Assembly: GCA_023079485.1 (NCBI GenBank)
Contig: CM041084.1
Span: 12,708,609 to 12,772,608 of the forward strand
From: Archilochus colubris
Taxonomy: Eukaryota; Chordata; Aves; Apodiformes; Trochilidae
Length of the DNA stretch: 64,000 bases
Direction of reading: 5' to 3'
Positions 25,437 to 37,768 of the stretch are shown here, in pieces; within the stretch, counting starts at the first letter, position 1; every line of letters begins with the position of its first letter. The notes under the pieces were generated by a model. The model ran no database searches. It saw nothing but the letters and a program-made list of their open reading frames with translations, and was not told the origin of the DNA. The translations under genes were made by a program, and so were the position numbers.

Positions 25437-27237
25437 CAGGATTCTAGTCCTATTTTGCAGACATGAAATTAGATAATAACTCAAATGTTTATGAGTGCTC
25501 ACTGGAACTGAGTCCAAATTCTAGACCTTTTGAGGTTTGTCCACCTGTATTGTGGGCTTTATTGGTTAAAACTGCACATAGCAGTTTGACAAAACATTTT
25601 GATGTCCTCTGACTAGGAGCAGCTCAGTTAGGACACACTCAGGTGATTAACTAGTTACTGAAGTTGCAGAACTGCTGACCTTAGTGATTTTTTCAGTAGG
25701 CATACAGTTCTTCCAGTAAACAGTCTCCATTCTTCCTTTTTTGATTTTTTCTCTTTTTTTTATTCGTTTGATTTCTGCAAAACCAGGACTGTAATTATTA
25801 TAGGAAATGTGTGTTCCAAACAGTATGAATCTCTTAAATTCTGTTTCAGCACTCTACTTTCATAATAATTAGTCATGCTTACAGTTCAGCAAAACCCACT
25901 TTAGTCATCTGGTAAGACTACAACACCAAGTTTCAGGCCAGCAGATTACTAGATGGTAAATCACTATGAGAGTGAAATTTAGAACCACACAGAAGACCAA
26001 TGGCAAGACTGAAATATATTTAGTTTTGGAACTGAAAGGAATAAAATAAAGAAAATAACGAGTGTTTACCAACCTATGCTTTTGGAACCTTTACACTGAC
26101 AGTGTATTTATTTAGAATTTTGTTTAGAGTCTGCTAATTCACCTGCTAATATTGCAACAGAGGAAAGATTGTTCTGACCTAGGCAGGAGAACATAAAACT
26201 CTTCAATGTTTGTGACTCACAGAATTAGGAGCAATTTTCATTCTGTTAAACATAATTCTGCCTATCTCTTGTCACCTGAATATCCCATATATTGATTACT
26301 CCTTTTTAGACTTTAGGGCTTGCCAAATAATTGCCAACCCAAAAATTATCTCTTAGAACTCTAATTTATCCACCCAGAACTGTGGTTTCTAATTTCAGAA
26401 TTGTATCTGCTTAAGTAGGAGAGGTTGCCTTGGTTTTGTTTTTGGCTACAGAACCACAGTTTGAAAACCTATGCAAATAATTCTGACTTTAAGGATTTTG
26501 GAAATCCTGTATCTTTCAGAGAATGGGATTATATGAACATTGTAAAATTTATCCCAGGTACATGATAGGTCATTTACTGAGGTAGCACCAAAAGTTCCTG
26601 TAGTGTCATGCTCTGTGACATACAGGGATTCTGTCAAAACATTTGGGAAGATATTGACTTTTTGAGATGATCCATTAGGATGAAACTATTTGCAGGTTAG
26701 ATCTTGAGTGACCACAGGAAAATATAATGTAACATTTCAATATGATCAAAGGTTTATTCTTTGGTTTAACCTAGGCTTCCGGAGATCCTTCTGAGTTGGA
26801 CAGGTATTTTTGCAAGTAGGGGAAGAAAGTCTAAACATTTTATGCCAGATGAATAGTGACATTTGTCTCTAACAATGGGAAGACGTGATATTTCTAGCAC
26901 AGAGAAGATAATAATAGACACTCTCTGTGGAGCTGGACAAGAGTGAAAACCAAGGAACAGCCAGGACCTTTTCTATTCTATAGGGACACTGAATATCTAA
27001 CAGAAGTGTTTCAGTGTGGCCAAAACCACTCTTAAAAACATGTTAGTCAATGCCCAGCAATTGTTTTTACCTTCAATTAATAAAAAATCCCACAGGAGTG
27101 GTGCACTACATATTTCTAATGAATTGTGCTATTTTTTGTCTCTTCCACACATGTTGTCGATGAAAATTTTATGTTTATTTATTGATTTCCATCAAAGAAA
27201 GGTTTAAGATAAGAACAGAATTCAATCTTTTATAGAA

Positions 27238-27298
27238 CTGTATACTTATATATATGCTGTATATATAGATACTTATACTGTATATATAGATACTTATA
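27238..27298 (+). repeat. TA-rich 21-bp tandem repeat
   Basis: Two perfect 21-bp units (27257-27277 and 27278-27298) follow a shorter, internally deleted unit at 27238-27250. Confidence 0.85.
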
Positions 27299-27436
27299 TG
27301 TAAAAAAAATATGATTTCATTTATTATTTATTTTTTAACTCTGCCATTAGGAGTCAGTATCTTGTGTTGGTTTTACTTCTTTTTGTGCTGTTTTTTTGGG
27401 GAGTGACAGTATATGTATCAAGAGGAATTAGTGTGG

Positions 27437-27511
27437 GGTTTTTTTGTTTTAGTGGGTTAGAGGATAAGTGGGTAGGGTTTTTCTGGTTTTGTTTTTTCTT
27501 TTTTTTTTTAC
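27437..27511 (+). repeat. T/G-rich low-complexity tract
   Basis: T runs broken by G, ending in a T9 run. It belongs to the same style of tract seen at 4.4, 11.7 and 12.4 kb. Confidence 0.75.
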
Positions 27512-28346
27512 AACACTGACACAGTTGAAAACTGAGAATAAAAGCCAAGAATATAACAAGATGTGTTTGAATATACACTGGCTAAAATAAATAAAAATTA
27601 TATTTCAGTCCTCTTTTTGGTTGGGTTTTTCAGCCTTAGAGATAAATTTACTTTATATTCACAAACAATTTACTCTTGCATGATGTCTAAAACATAACAT
27701 ATTTTTGTTTAAAAGAGTGAGGAGTACCATGAAATTACACAGTTGCAAGAAATGATTGCTGAAGAGAAACACTCTAAACTCATGACAAGACCAGAAGAGT
27801 TAGCAGCAATACATACAGGTTCGCTTAATAAATCAGCTAAGCACCTCATTGCTTAAAACTAGAGAAAACTTCTGTCTTTTCCTTGCACATAACTCAGAAG
27901 GCTTAGAATAAATTAGAACTAATTCTATACACAACTTATCATTTAACACTGAAAGGCAGCAACCAAGATTTCTGTATTGAGAGTCAGAAAATGTTCAGAT
28001 GAGGAGGATTTTGACCTTTTCTCAAAGAACTGAAAAAGAAAATTATTCTTTTACAGTGTTAAAATTTTCAGAGGAAAGCTGAAGTTGTCGTTTGGTTTAC
28101 AGTATCTAAGCAGTGAATTTTTCAAACAGTAGATGTTTATGCAAAAAACACCAAACTTTTTCTGTTCAAGAGGAACATTAACTTCTAGGGGAACTGTTAA
28201 AGAAGATAAGAATGTACCAAATCCTTGTTCACAAGCCTGCTTTGAGATGTATATGGGCACAGTTTCTATTCCATTGTGAAGGAATTTGGCCTCTATTTTT
28301 TAATGTATGCAAATGATAGTGGGAGAGTCAATATAGCATTTGGCAA

Positions 28347-28361
28347 GTTTCCCATGGAAAC
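28347..28361. promoter_or_regulatory. Palindromic RFX X-box-like site
   Basis: GTTTCC and GGAAAC form a perfect inverted repeat around CAT. RFX proteins bind inverted half-sites of this kind with 0-3 bases between them. The match is short and its function is unknown. Confidence 0.25.
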
Positions 28362-29014
28362 AACTGAGGCAGAGGCTTTTAAGATAAATTTCAATATGAA
28401 AGAGTAAAATCAAGCCATTCTGCTGGTTTATGCTTATTTTTACTGCAGCAACAAACTTGTACAACTTGTTCCTGTTGAGGAATCAAGCAGCATCTGGGGT
28501 GTTGTAAAAAAATGATGAAAAAAACAAAGGTTTCTTCTGAGATATGTGGCTGATTGTAACAACTCATATACAACCAGTGAAAAACAGGTGTTGCTAGAAA
28601 GGTAGAAACTAAAGGAGAGCTTTCTCAGTTAGTGTTGTTGCATTATCTTCATGTCAGCAGCCACAAAGTCCAGAAAAATAGGCCAAGGTGCATGTGCAAC
28701 ACCATTATTTAGCAAATTCTCTGTCTACCCTTGCCAAGATTGCAAGATGCTGTAATACTTTAAAGTACCACATAAAATTTAAACCATGCAGATCTGAGTT
28801 TAAGTTCTGTAATTTCTTTAACTCATCTCTCTAAGGAGGACTGGGAGGCCTGTAAAGTCAGTATGGTTCGTTTCTCACAGTGCAAGCACATAATTAGGTG
28901 TCTGGAGGAAACACGACAGTAAAAATACATATCCTCCCACCACTGAGGCTGGTGGGGCCAGTGCAAATGTTTTTAGAGTGTATATTCCAGCTGTGCTGAA
29001 ACAGAGGATGCAGA

Positions 29015-29505
29015 TCCATAGAATTATAGAGTCATTTTGTTTGGGAAAGACCTTGATATCATCAAGTCTAACCAATAACCTAGTTCCTTCAAGTTGACCA
29101 CTAAACCATGTCCTTAAGGACCTCATCTACAAGTCTTTGAAATACCTTCAGTCTCAACCACTTCCCTGGGCAGCCTTTTCCAGTACCTGGCAATCCTTTC
29201 TGTGGAGGATTTTTTCCTAACATCCAATCTAAACCTTCTCTGGCACAACCTGAGGCCCTTTCCTCTTGCTCTAGCGTTTGAAACTTGGGAGTAGAGACTG
29301 CCCCCCACCTCTCTACAACAGCCTTTCAGGTAACTGAAGATAGTGATAAGGCCTCCCGTCACCCTTCTTTTCTCCAAACTGAACAACTCACTTCCCTCAG
29401 CTGCTCCTGGAAAACTTGTGCTTCTCATGTGGAAAGACCCCTCACCAGTTTACTGCTCTTCTCTGGATGTGCTGCATCACCTCTGCTTTCCAGCTGTGCA
29501 GGGCA
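29015..29505 (-). mobile_element. CR1 LINE, old 3' remnant, minus strand
   Basis: The plus strand starts with a decayed tail (CATAGAATTATAGAGTCATT) and continues through the inverted C-terminal part of CR1 ORF2. On the minus strand an open stretch at 29123-29428 still reads [13 protein letters not shown] and RFRLDVRKKSS, typical of the end of CR1 ORF2. It is more diverged than the copies at 15 and 38 kb, so probably an older subfamily. It lacks the endonuclease and the RT catalytic core. The inner edge fades out near 29490-29510. Confidence 0.88.
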
Positions 29506-29637
29506 TTCAGATGGAGACTGGATCCTTCATTCCCAATTCTTTATTCTGCCAGTTTGATAGGTGGAGCAAAATAACAAAGGCAAAGGGTTAGGTGTTTTCT
29601 TTAGGTGCAAGCTGCTGCTGCTAGCAGTGCAGCAAAT

Positions 29638-29700
29638 GCCTGAAGAAAAAAGAAGGGGACAAAAAAAAACGGGGGGATGGGGAAAGGAAAAAAATTAATA
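29638..29700 (+). repeat. Purine-rich tract beside the CpG block
   Basis: A nearly all-purine stretch with A9, G6 and GGGG runs lies 80 bp before the CpG-rich block. Confidence 0.6.
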
Positions 29701-29777
29701 AATAAGTGAACACAAATAGGGGGGAAAATGTTGTTTTCCTTAATCCTGGATAAACCCCACAGGACTGTTTCCCTTTC

Positions 29778-29960
29778 TCCTCGGGCACCTCCCGCTCCCG
29801 CCGCCCTCGCGCGGTGTCGCTCTCGAGCCGCCTTGCGAGGAGCCGCTCCGGAACCCCCCCAAGAACCCCTCCTCCCTTCATCCCCCACATCCCCCTCCAG
29901 GGAGACGACGGGACCGAAATTGCCCACGTTTCCTAACACAGAAATCGAGGAAAACGTAGC
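29778..29960. promoter_or_regulatory. Isolated mini CpG island, possible promoter
   Basis: Nineteen CpGs lie between 29782 and 29956, about one per nine bases, in a window otherwise nearly free of them. GC content rises sharply for under 200 bp and falls back at once. In vertebrates such blocks usually mark promoters kept unmethylated in the germline, so this may be the start of a long non-coding RNA or an alternative first exon. No TATA box or splice donor clearly fixes the direction. Overlapping frames of 83-112 codons on both strands (29728-29979 plus; 29601-29939 and 29621-29890 minus) reflect the GC content. It could also be a GC-rich piece of an unrecognised repeat. Confidence 0.45.
29854..29895 (-). 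other. G-quadruplex motif
   Basis: The plus strand has five C-tracts: 29854-29860, 29866-29869, 29874-29876, 29882-29886 and 29891-29895. The minus strand therefore has five G-tracts of 3-7 bases with loops of 4-5 bases, which fits the standard G3+N1-7 quadruplex rule. It sits inside the mini CpG island, a usual place for promoter quadruplexes. Confidence 0.7.
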
Positions 29961-32900
29961 CTCTGAGCAGGATAAGTAGTATTCTCTGTCCTAACCCCTC
30001 TATTGTCTTTGTTTCACTGGTACTTCATAGAGAATGACAGAGCACAGTCAGGCATTATGTCTACAAAAATATCAAACAGATCATATCATAAAATATCATA
30101 ATAGCTCCATTTATTTGGTAGGATTAGAAGGTGCAGCCAGCTGATGTATTCTGCTGTAGGTAGCAGCGAAGCAGAATGCAGCCCTGGCAGCATGTCCCAA
30201 GGATATAGATCCCAAATGTTTCTCAGAATCTCCTGATCACTGCTAAATTCACAGAGCAACACAGAGGGAAAAATAAAAGTTTGCTATCATAGAATGGCTT
30301 GGTGGAAAATAAATCAACATTTGAACAACATTTGGCAAGCAGCAAAATCCAAGGTACATGAGCCTAAAATATTTTAATTCATTTTAATCTGAAATATTTG
30401 CTAAAAATCATAGTCCTAAAGTGGCTTGCTATATGTACTGTGTGGAAATGGTCCTATCACAAGAGCTGTTTAAACTAAGCCTGCTACTTAGCAGTTTGTG
30501 AATACTGTAAGAAGAACTAGCCAGTTGCAGACAATCATTTGTCCAAAACAGTCAGGTTTCTGTAGGACTTAACTCCAAGCACCAAAGCAGCTCCACTTTG
30601 CTCTGATTCATTTAGCTTGGATATACTAGATTGCTCATCATCTAAATATCTGATTCACTTAATGCCAGTCATGACAGTCCTTCTAGACCTTGATGACGTA
30701 TAAGGAGCCTTTCTGTGCGGATCAGGAAAGGGACCTTTAAGTTTCTAGGTTTTGATGAAGCTGCTTGGATTTTCTCATTATTCTTAAAAGCTTGTTTATA
30801 AGCCAAGTTATAATGCTGGAAAGAGTTAAAAATTAGACAGATTAAGTCTTTTTGTCCATAGCAGCATCCTCTCTGAAAAATCCATTACAAGAAATTGTCC
30901 TTATTCTGGAGGCTAGGGTATATCCTACATTGCTTGAGAAATGACACTGACATAATTCCTGATCTTTAGAAAAGGGTCTCCAGTACTGAGGTATCTAATA
31001 TTGTTATAACAGTCAATCATATGATTTTACCAAGATAATTACATCTTACAATCACTGTCATCATATCTTCAACCCGACATTTTTGAACAGCAGCAAATCA
31101 GTACATTCACATTGAAGAAACTTTTTTGTATGTTACAAGAAACAATGAATCAATTCTCCTATGTTATGAAAAATGATGATGCTTTGATAGAAAGTTATCT
31201 GAGAATCACTAGTACAGAAATTAAATAATCATTACTAAGCAACAACTTTGGCTCAGTCTTTTCTTTGCTGCTGACTCTAAACCCATCCATCTTTACTAAA
31301 CTCAAAGTATTTAATATTTCAGAGCTTATTTCTGAGATTATTTCTCTTCATGATGGTATGTATCCTTCCACTTGCATTCAAGATTACATTACTCTGTCAT
31401 GTCTCCTCATATATCTACGTTGGATTATTTTTTTCCCAGTCCTTTATAAATCTGTGTTAAAGATTGTGCATTTTAGTTTACTGTTGAGTTGTGTTTCTTT
31501 ATTGAAACACTTACTGTATTAGCTCTAATATATTAACTCGGCGGCAATTTCTAACAGTTCTTTCTTTAATTTAGTGTCTGTGTGCATCAAACTCCAGACT
31601 AATTCCAATGGGAAAATCTGAATTAGTCAGATCTAGTGTTTATATATAATTTGGTATAATTTATAAAGCCATTTATTTCCCACATTTCAGATCACTGAAA
31701 CTCAGCTTTTGTTTCTCAACATTAGCAAGTCACAGTGACCTTTGCTTAAGTTTGGAATTTCTAAGGAAACCTGAAACCAGAAGAGCCATGGGTGGCTTTT
31801 TATTTCACTGTGAAAGTTTTACACAGCTTAGTGCATAAAAAGATGATGAAAAAGATCTACCAGTGGTGTGTCATTCCTCATGGTGACTCAGAGTCTGACA
31901 AGTCTTGAGAAGGTTTCTGTGTTGAAAACCCACTCCACTTTGGACACTGTGTGGAGTTGGCTTCATCATCATAAATCTACATAAGGCCATATATCTGCAT
32001 AGCTGCAGAACCACAGCCCCATCATGGTCCCTGAAGTCCTGCCTCCATGCACTTCTCAACCATTCTGTATGGCACAGAGAACATGCAGAAAGTCATCTCC
32101 AGTCCATCAGTTTGTTTTCTCTTTCCACCTCTTCCTGGCATTTTACAGAAGGCTTACACTCTTAATCTGAGCACATAGGAATACTTATCCCCAAAACTGA
32201 AGCATTGCATTAGAGAAACTTCCCATACAAATGGTATGGGAATTAATTGCAATCTTCTGGAAAAATAATTAAAATGATTGGAAAATGATGACTTAAGCTT
32301 TTACATGCAATCTGTCTTATGAAACTTTGTGCTACCAGTGACATTAGGAGAAAATCTTGATATAGAAAACATGGATGTAATTGTTTTAAAGGAATATTCA
32401 TTATTAGGACAGAAGAAGAAAAAAAATTAAAAAGGGCTTCTTTCTTAAGTGACAAGTGAATTCATAGTTAAGCATCTGCTCAGAGAGGAAAATTCTGAGG
32501 TCAGATCTTGGCCTTGGTTTTACAGTGGGCCCAGAGAGCTATATATCAACTTTACAAGCAGCAAATATGTGTCTAGTGACAATATCTTCTGCCTTGTTTC
32601 TATTTTTTTGTTCAGAGTAGAAAGTTTTCAGCTGTTTTTTATTAGAACCAGGATGAGTCTTAGGGAAGTCAGGAACAGCCCCTCTAAGAATGAGAGTGGG
32701 TTTGGAAGGGAAAAATCTCTAAGCCTATACATGTATAAACAAACAAAAAGGGGGAGAGGGAAGAAATAAACATTTTTTCTACCCATACTGCTTTCTTCTT
32801 GCTTTCCTATTAAAATAGGACTAAAAGGAAAATGATTCCTTGGACAATATATCATCTTTACTCCAAAAAATGCCTCTGTATTTAAAAATAGATCAGAGTT

Positions 32901-33738
32901 TCTTATTTTAATGAGAGTCAGACTACTGGTTTTGTAAACCAGGAGAAGATACTCCAGGAACATTCAACAAACAATTGTGCATCCATATGACCTGACAGCA
33001 GACTTTCATCCTGGGTGGGAATGTGCATTTGAAAGTCAATATTGTAATCACTGGATGACTGGAATTGGTTTGGCTGGCTGATGATCCCCAGCTTCTCAGC
33101 TGCTGTAAATCAATGTTGCTTCACAACACCAACTTACATCAGCTGTGCAGTTGGCCCGGTATCTCTCCCTCGAATGGTATGTGAACTCAGCAATGAGTAC
33201 ATTGCTTGCAGTCATGATATTCCTGGCAGGCTGATCAGTACACTGATAAAGCCATGACCTGCAGAGGAGGCATGTCTGTCATTCTGTCAAGAGTAAACAA
33301 GGCATAGTGGAAATGAAAAACAGAATCCAAGGCTCAAGGTCAAACAACAAAATTGTTGAGTAAAACTTACTTGCACCAGAGCTGCTACAGAATTTTGAGC
33401 TGAACTTGGAATAGAGCACTTTGCTAGACTCATGAAAATCTTTGGTTACTGTATGTAAATGTGTTTCAAAGACTTTAATGTAAATAAACCATGATAAAGA
33501 ATGTAAATAAAGTGCTGAGGATTTGTTGATAGAATTCTAGACAATTATTTCACTTACCTGTGCTGGTTTTAGTAGATTTGCTACTTACCTGATTTATAAC
33601 TTTTGCTGGGGCTTTTTTCCTATCTTTTTTTTTTCTTCACTATGAAAATCAAAATGCTCATCTGGAGAAACACTTGCTGCAGAATTGTCTGTTAAAACCA
33701 AGAATCATGGAGGCTTTTTTCCATTTTTACCTTCTCAG
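29961..33738. other. AT-rich DNA with no recognised feature
   Basis: About 3.8 kb with only short open frames on both strands. A perfect 9-bp inverted repeat with a 5-base loop lies at 32220-32242 (TTCCCATAC and GTATGGGAA). No repeat family or gene was recognised. Confidence 0.5.
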
Positions 33739-33785
33739 GTATTTCCAGCAGAAATCAAAAAGGAGAAAAGAGAAGACTTCTTCAG
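33739..33785 (+). other. Candidate 47-nt exon bounded by splice-like sites
   Basis: The block is preceded by a pyrimidine-rich stretch ending CCTTCTCAG (AG at 33737-33738) and followed by GTATGA, so it has a fair acceptor and a fair donor. It is open in the frame reading VFPAEIKKEKREDFF, a lysine- and glutamate-rich peptide that is not recognised. Its length is not a multiple of three. Splice-like pairs this close arise by chance in 64 kb, so confidence is low. Confidence 0.15.
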
Positions 33786-35419
33786 GTATGATGAAATTCT
33801 TATGTTAGAGAAACAGTTTTGCAACATGCATCATACAGGAATGCACACTTTCTTTTGGCAAGGTGGATCAAAACTCTTAAAAATACTTACCAACATTCAG
33901 GTTTCACTACAAACTCAGCCAGCTCCCCTCTGAAAACCCCAAAACTTTAATGATTTGGCTAACATTTGATTACATGTTCTAAAACAACACCAAAAGACAT
34001 ACCAGTATCACTTTCTGGGGTAGACAACAACATATTGTTGCTTGTGAATGTACTACAATTCTGATGCCTTCTTCTGTGTTAAATTTTGCCCTTGTACTAA
34101 GGTAAGAATGCAATTTTGTTCTTACTCCACTTCCCTCCTGTATTTTTATGTGTAACTTCCTAAACCATAGGAGGCATCTAAATATGCAATCACCTCTTAA
34201 AAGACTCAATGTTGAAGATTTTCAAAGGAAAACAATACTTTTTAAAAAAACTTTCATCCTGAGTTAAAGTCAGCAATGTGGTGCTACCCAAGAAATTCTG
34301 ACATACCAATAATTGGTTTAATTTGAGGGGTAATGAACCAATCTGCTCCACCAGTGTCAGTGCAAAACCATAAGGATTTAAATCTCTGAAAACATTTAAT
34401 TGTTACCCAGGTTCACATTCTTTTACTTCCCATAATTAACTGCATTTTATAGTGATATTCTGTTGCTTCATATTATTAAAAAAACAATAATAATTTAAAA
34501 ATATCTTGAGTGCTTATCAGCAATAAATCACCAAAAACTGATTTCAACAGGATTATTAAAATGGTACACTAAAGTCAAAGACTGATTTAATAAAAATACA
34601 AAAAAAAAACCCCAAAAAACCCCCCAAGCCTGTAAGCTTTAAAACCATAAATTTGCATTCAAAATTAGTAATAAAAAGTCTTCAACTTGTCTTCAGATCC
34701 TTAAAATAGGACAGATTTGTATCATATCCAGTACATAGGTTGAAAAACAGTGAGGCTGTTTGAAGCCTTGGCTGGGAATGGTTGGTTGTTGATCAAATGG
34801 TTGATCTCATCTGAAAATTTCATTTGCACATAACTGGTAACTAAGTCTGAAAGTATGATCACTTGAACCTAATAATAGAATACATTTGCAAGTCAAAAAA
34901 CAATTATTGGAACAACTTGGAAAGTCTTCACAAGCTTTTTTGTCCTTTTGTTTATTGGCAATAGAGTATCAAATGCTGTTTCTTAATGATAAAAAATGAC
35001 ATATCTAGTAACTTCAGGCAAGAAATTCTTAACTGCTAAAGTATTCTTAACTGGAGAATAAATAAATATAGTAAAAATTGACATTGATAGTAATTACATT
35101 TAAAGGGCTATTTTGCATAAATCAATTGGACAAAATATGTCTGCAATGAAGAATATTTCTCCTTAGTAGGAAGTCTTTACAGAGGTTGCTGGTGGTAATA
35201 ATTTTCAAGTTTTAAGATAGAAAAGGGAAAAATTATTGAAAAACAGTTTAGCTCTAAGCTATTGTGTTATTCTGTTGCATTTCCCAACACCTGCTTTCTC
35301 AACATAAACTCCATGTGGCACAGAAAGTTAAATCAGTAGCAGATCTGACACACTGTCAGTGCTTATGATGTCATGCTCTAAATTACCAAATATGGATGCT
35401 TTTTAAGCATCTTGCCTCA
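33786..35419. other. AT-rich DNA with no recognised feature
   Basis: No gene or repeat family was recognised. A short A/C tract (A9, C4, A6, C6) lies at about 34600-34627. Confidence 0.5.
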
Positions 35420-36140
35420 AGCTTAACAGAATATGGCAAAATTCAATCCCTTCATTGATTAGCTTTAAGCAAAGATAATAATCTTTGCATGTCAAAATAA
35501 AAAGAATCACATGAAAAAAAAGATCTCGCTGTCATTAAATGTAATGTGAATAATAATTTCCTTCCGGGCACTGACATTTTTAAAAGGTCCGTTGTTGTGT
35601 CTTAAGGTGACCTGAAAGTATTTGTCATGGCATTTTCTATGGGACTTAAAACAATAACTTCAGAGACAGATCGAATGAGAGGCTTGATTAAAGAAAGCTC
35701 TTTGACTTTAAAAATACAGATTTCTACTTAGTCTGAAGAAAATCAAAACTGCATCTCCATGGAACAAAAGTGTTTCCATACAGCAATCCAGAATCTACAT
35801 AATTTGTCAAAAAATAAAATAAAATCTTCTAAGTTTATTTCTCTATGGGTATAGGGTATAAATTAAGGCCTCAGAAAAAGAGGGAAAGTGCATCTTTCAC
35901 TTCGGCAGCCTTGGCATCAGAAGAAAGTGCTATATTGTTCTTCACACAAACCGTCCCCATTAGAGCTCAAGATGTTCTTTTCCTTTTAATCCTCATTTGT
36001 ACCCCTTAGCCATTTGTTTAGAATTAAATTAACTACAATTTGGAAAATGTGGATGAAAGGTAGTGCATTGAGTAGATATCACATGTTTCCTGAATAGTGC
36101 CTGTTCTGCCTCTTTCACAGCCATTCATTGTGCCTGAAAG
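35420..36140. promoter_or_regulatory. Repeat-free stretch with regulatory-looking words
   Basis: Visible words include GATTAGCTTTAAGC near 35457, AATCTTTGCATG near 35480 (POU/octamer-like) and AAGGTGACCTGAAA near 35604 (nuclear-receptor half-site style). It lacks microsatellites. Conservation would be needed to call it an enhancer. Confidence 0.18.
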
Positions 36141-36480
36141 AGTGTAGTGTGTGAATTGTTGGACTGTCACTCTTCAGTGAAGTCTAGTAGCAAGTATTAC
36201 CATGGAAACAGCAGGAAAAAGACAATTAACAAAATGGTTCTGATTTTCCTTATTTCTTGGGGGAAGGGGTATTCATTAGTGATTTTTTTGTTTTCTTTTG
36301 TTATTTTCTGAGAAGAAACACAGGGGAAGGGGAGGAATCTTCTTTTTAAATTAGATATTGTCATCACTGCAGGCCTAGTAATACAACAGAAATGTGTGTT
36401 TGTGTAATAAAATGTGAGTTTTTAAGTGTTGTCTTGTCTTATTCCTTTCTTTCCCATCGCAGAAAAGAAGTCTCAAAATA
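36141..36480. other. Unique AT-rich DNA with one X-box-like site
   Basis: Apart from the RFX-like site at 36196-36209, listed separately, nothing was recognised here. Confidence 0.4.
36196..36209. promoter_or_regulatory. Candidate RFX X-box
   Basis: ATTACCATGGAAAC matches the X-box consensus GTTNCCATGGNAAC at all but the first base. RFX factors bind such imperfect inverted repeats, often near ciliary and neuronal genes. Binding is not shown by sequence alone. Confidence 0.35.
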
Positions 36481-36780
36481 TTCTTAGGTGAGTGACTGTT
36501 AATGAGCAGAGCCTGTGAGTTTAACCCTTACACATTCATTGGACTTTTAATTAGTCCCTCTCAGAATCACTACTGTGACAGAAACACAATATAGCCCTGA
36601 GAGGGGTTTAAACCAAAAGGGGGCTCTCTTTAGATTTTTAGCATTAGTTTAAAATCAAACAAGTTGGAGGAAAGTGCCGTAAGCTGCTATTAAAGGCAGA
36701 TTTTTGTGCCTGAAGGATATTCCAGTGCCAGGGTCTAACTATAATTTCAAGGCAGCCAAGTTTATAGTGTACATCCAGAA
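36481..36780. promoter_or_regulatory. Enhancer-like unique segment
   Basis: Repeat-free DNA with TTAATTA at 36547-36553 and a 10-bp palindrome GGTTTAAACC at 36605-36614. The base pattern is mixed and non-repetitive, unlike the flanks. This is a pattern-based suggestion only. Confidence 0.2.
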
Positions 36781-37768
36781 GCATGCAAAACAAGGAGGGG
36801 AAACTTGGGCTGTTAAACATTACTCTGCTTTTACAATTCCTATTTCTACATAGCAGTATTACTAGACTTCACACATTGCAATTAAAATTATTTTTTTTTA
36901 AAAGATGCAAATTCTATACGAAGATTTTTTGTCAATCATTCCCAAAAGACTGAACTCCAGGTTGTATTCATGCTACATGGATCTATGTATTTCTGAAAGA
37001 AAAAACTCTCCTTCTGCTTTATAAAGGTGTATTTGAGATCACTACCAGACTCATTTTCATTTATTGATCCTTTTCATAGTAGGAGCAATATGCTTACCAG
37101 GAAAATTGATGGAGTCCCCTGTGATTAGACAAGCCCTACTTCATTATGCTTGTTTAGGTGTGAGGTAGCATTACTTTGTATGCTGCTCGTAGGTTTCACC
37201 ACTGATACACTAAAGAGAGACACATAGCAATCTACAGTATTTGCCAAAAAATACACTGGTAAATGTATGTTGCAACATACCAAACCTGTGGATAGAGAAG
37301 AGCTGTCCTGTACTGTATGTTTGCAAAGCCCCTGTGCCTTTGGGAACAAAGGCTGTCCTGGATCTCTAACTTCCAGTGAAGTGCAATTAATAAACAATAA
37401 GAACAGCAATATTTTTTAATAAGAAGTTGTTGTGAAGTCATACATTTGCCTCTGAATAGCAATATGGAAAAGCAATTTACCTGCTTTGCTGTCTGTCACA
37501 GTATTATGCCTCTCACATTCTCTTGGTGCCAGAAATGACATTTTTTTTTCAGATCCCAGTTAGTCTCTGGATTTCACTGTATTGCACTTCTATTTTCAGA
37601 CATTGGTTTAAATAGAAGTGCTGATGCTTGAAAGAGTGATGGTAAATGGTGAGTAACCTGTGGAGAATTATTTATAGGAGTGTATTACTTATGAAGAAAG
37701 GTGAGCAGTGCAGAAATAAATTGACAAAATACATGCTATGAACATAGTGCAGAGATTTAGGGTTGCTT
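36781..37768. other. AT-rich DNA with no recognised feature
   Basis: Only short minus-strand open frames (37125-37409 and 37232-37462) are present, with no recognised domain. Confidence 0.5.

Larger units (their letters stand above)
23035..29014. other. AT-rich DNA with only small local repeats
   Basis: No coding gene, RNA gene or transposon was recognised in about 6 kb. Local structures are a 51-bp two-copy repeat (25335-25436), a 21-bp tandem repeat (27238-27298), a T/G tract (27437-27511) and a palindromic X-box-like site (28347-28361), each listed separately. Confidence 0.5.
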
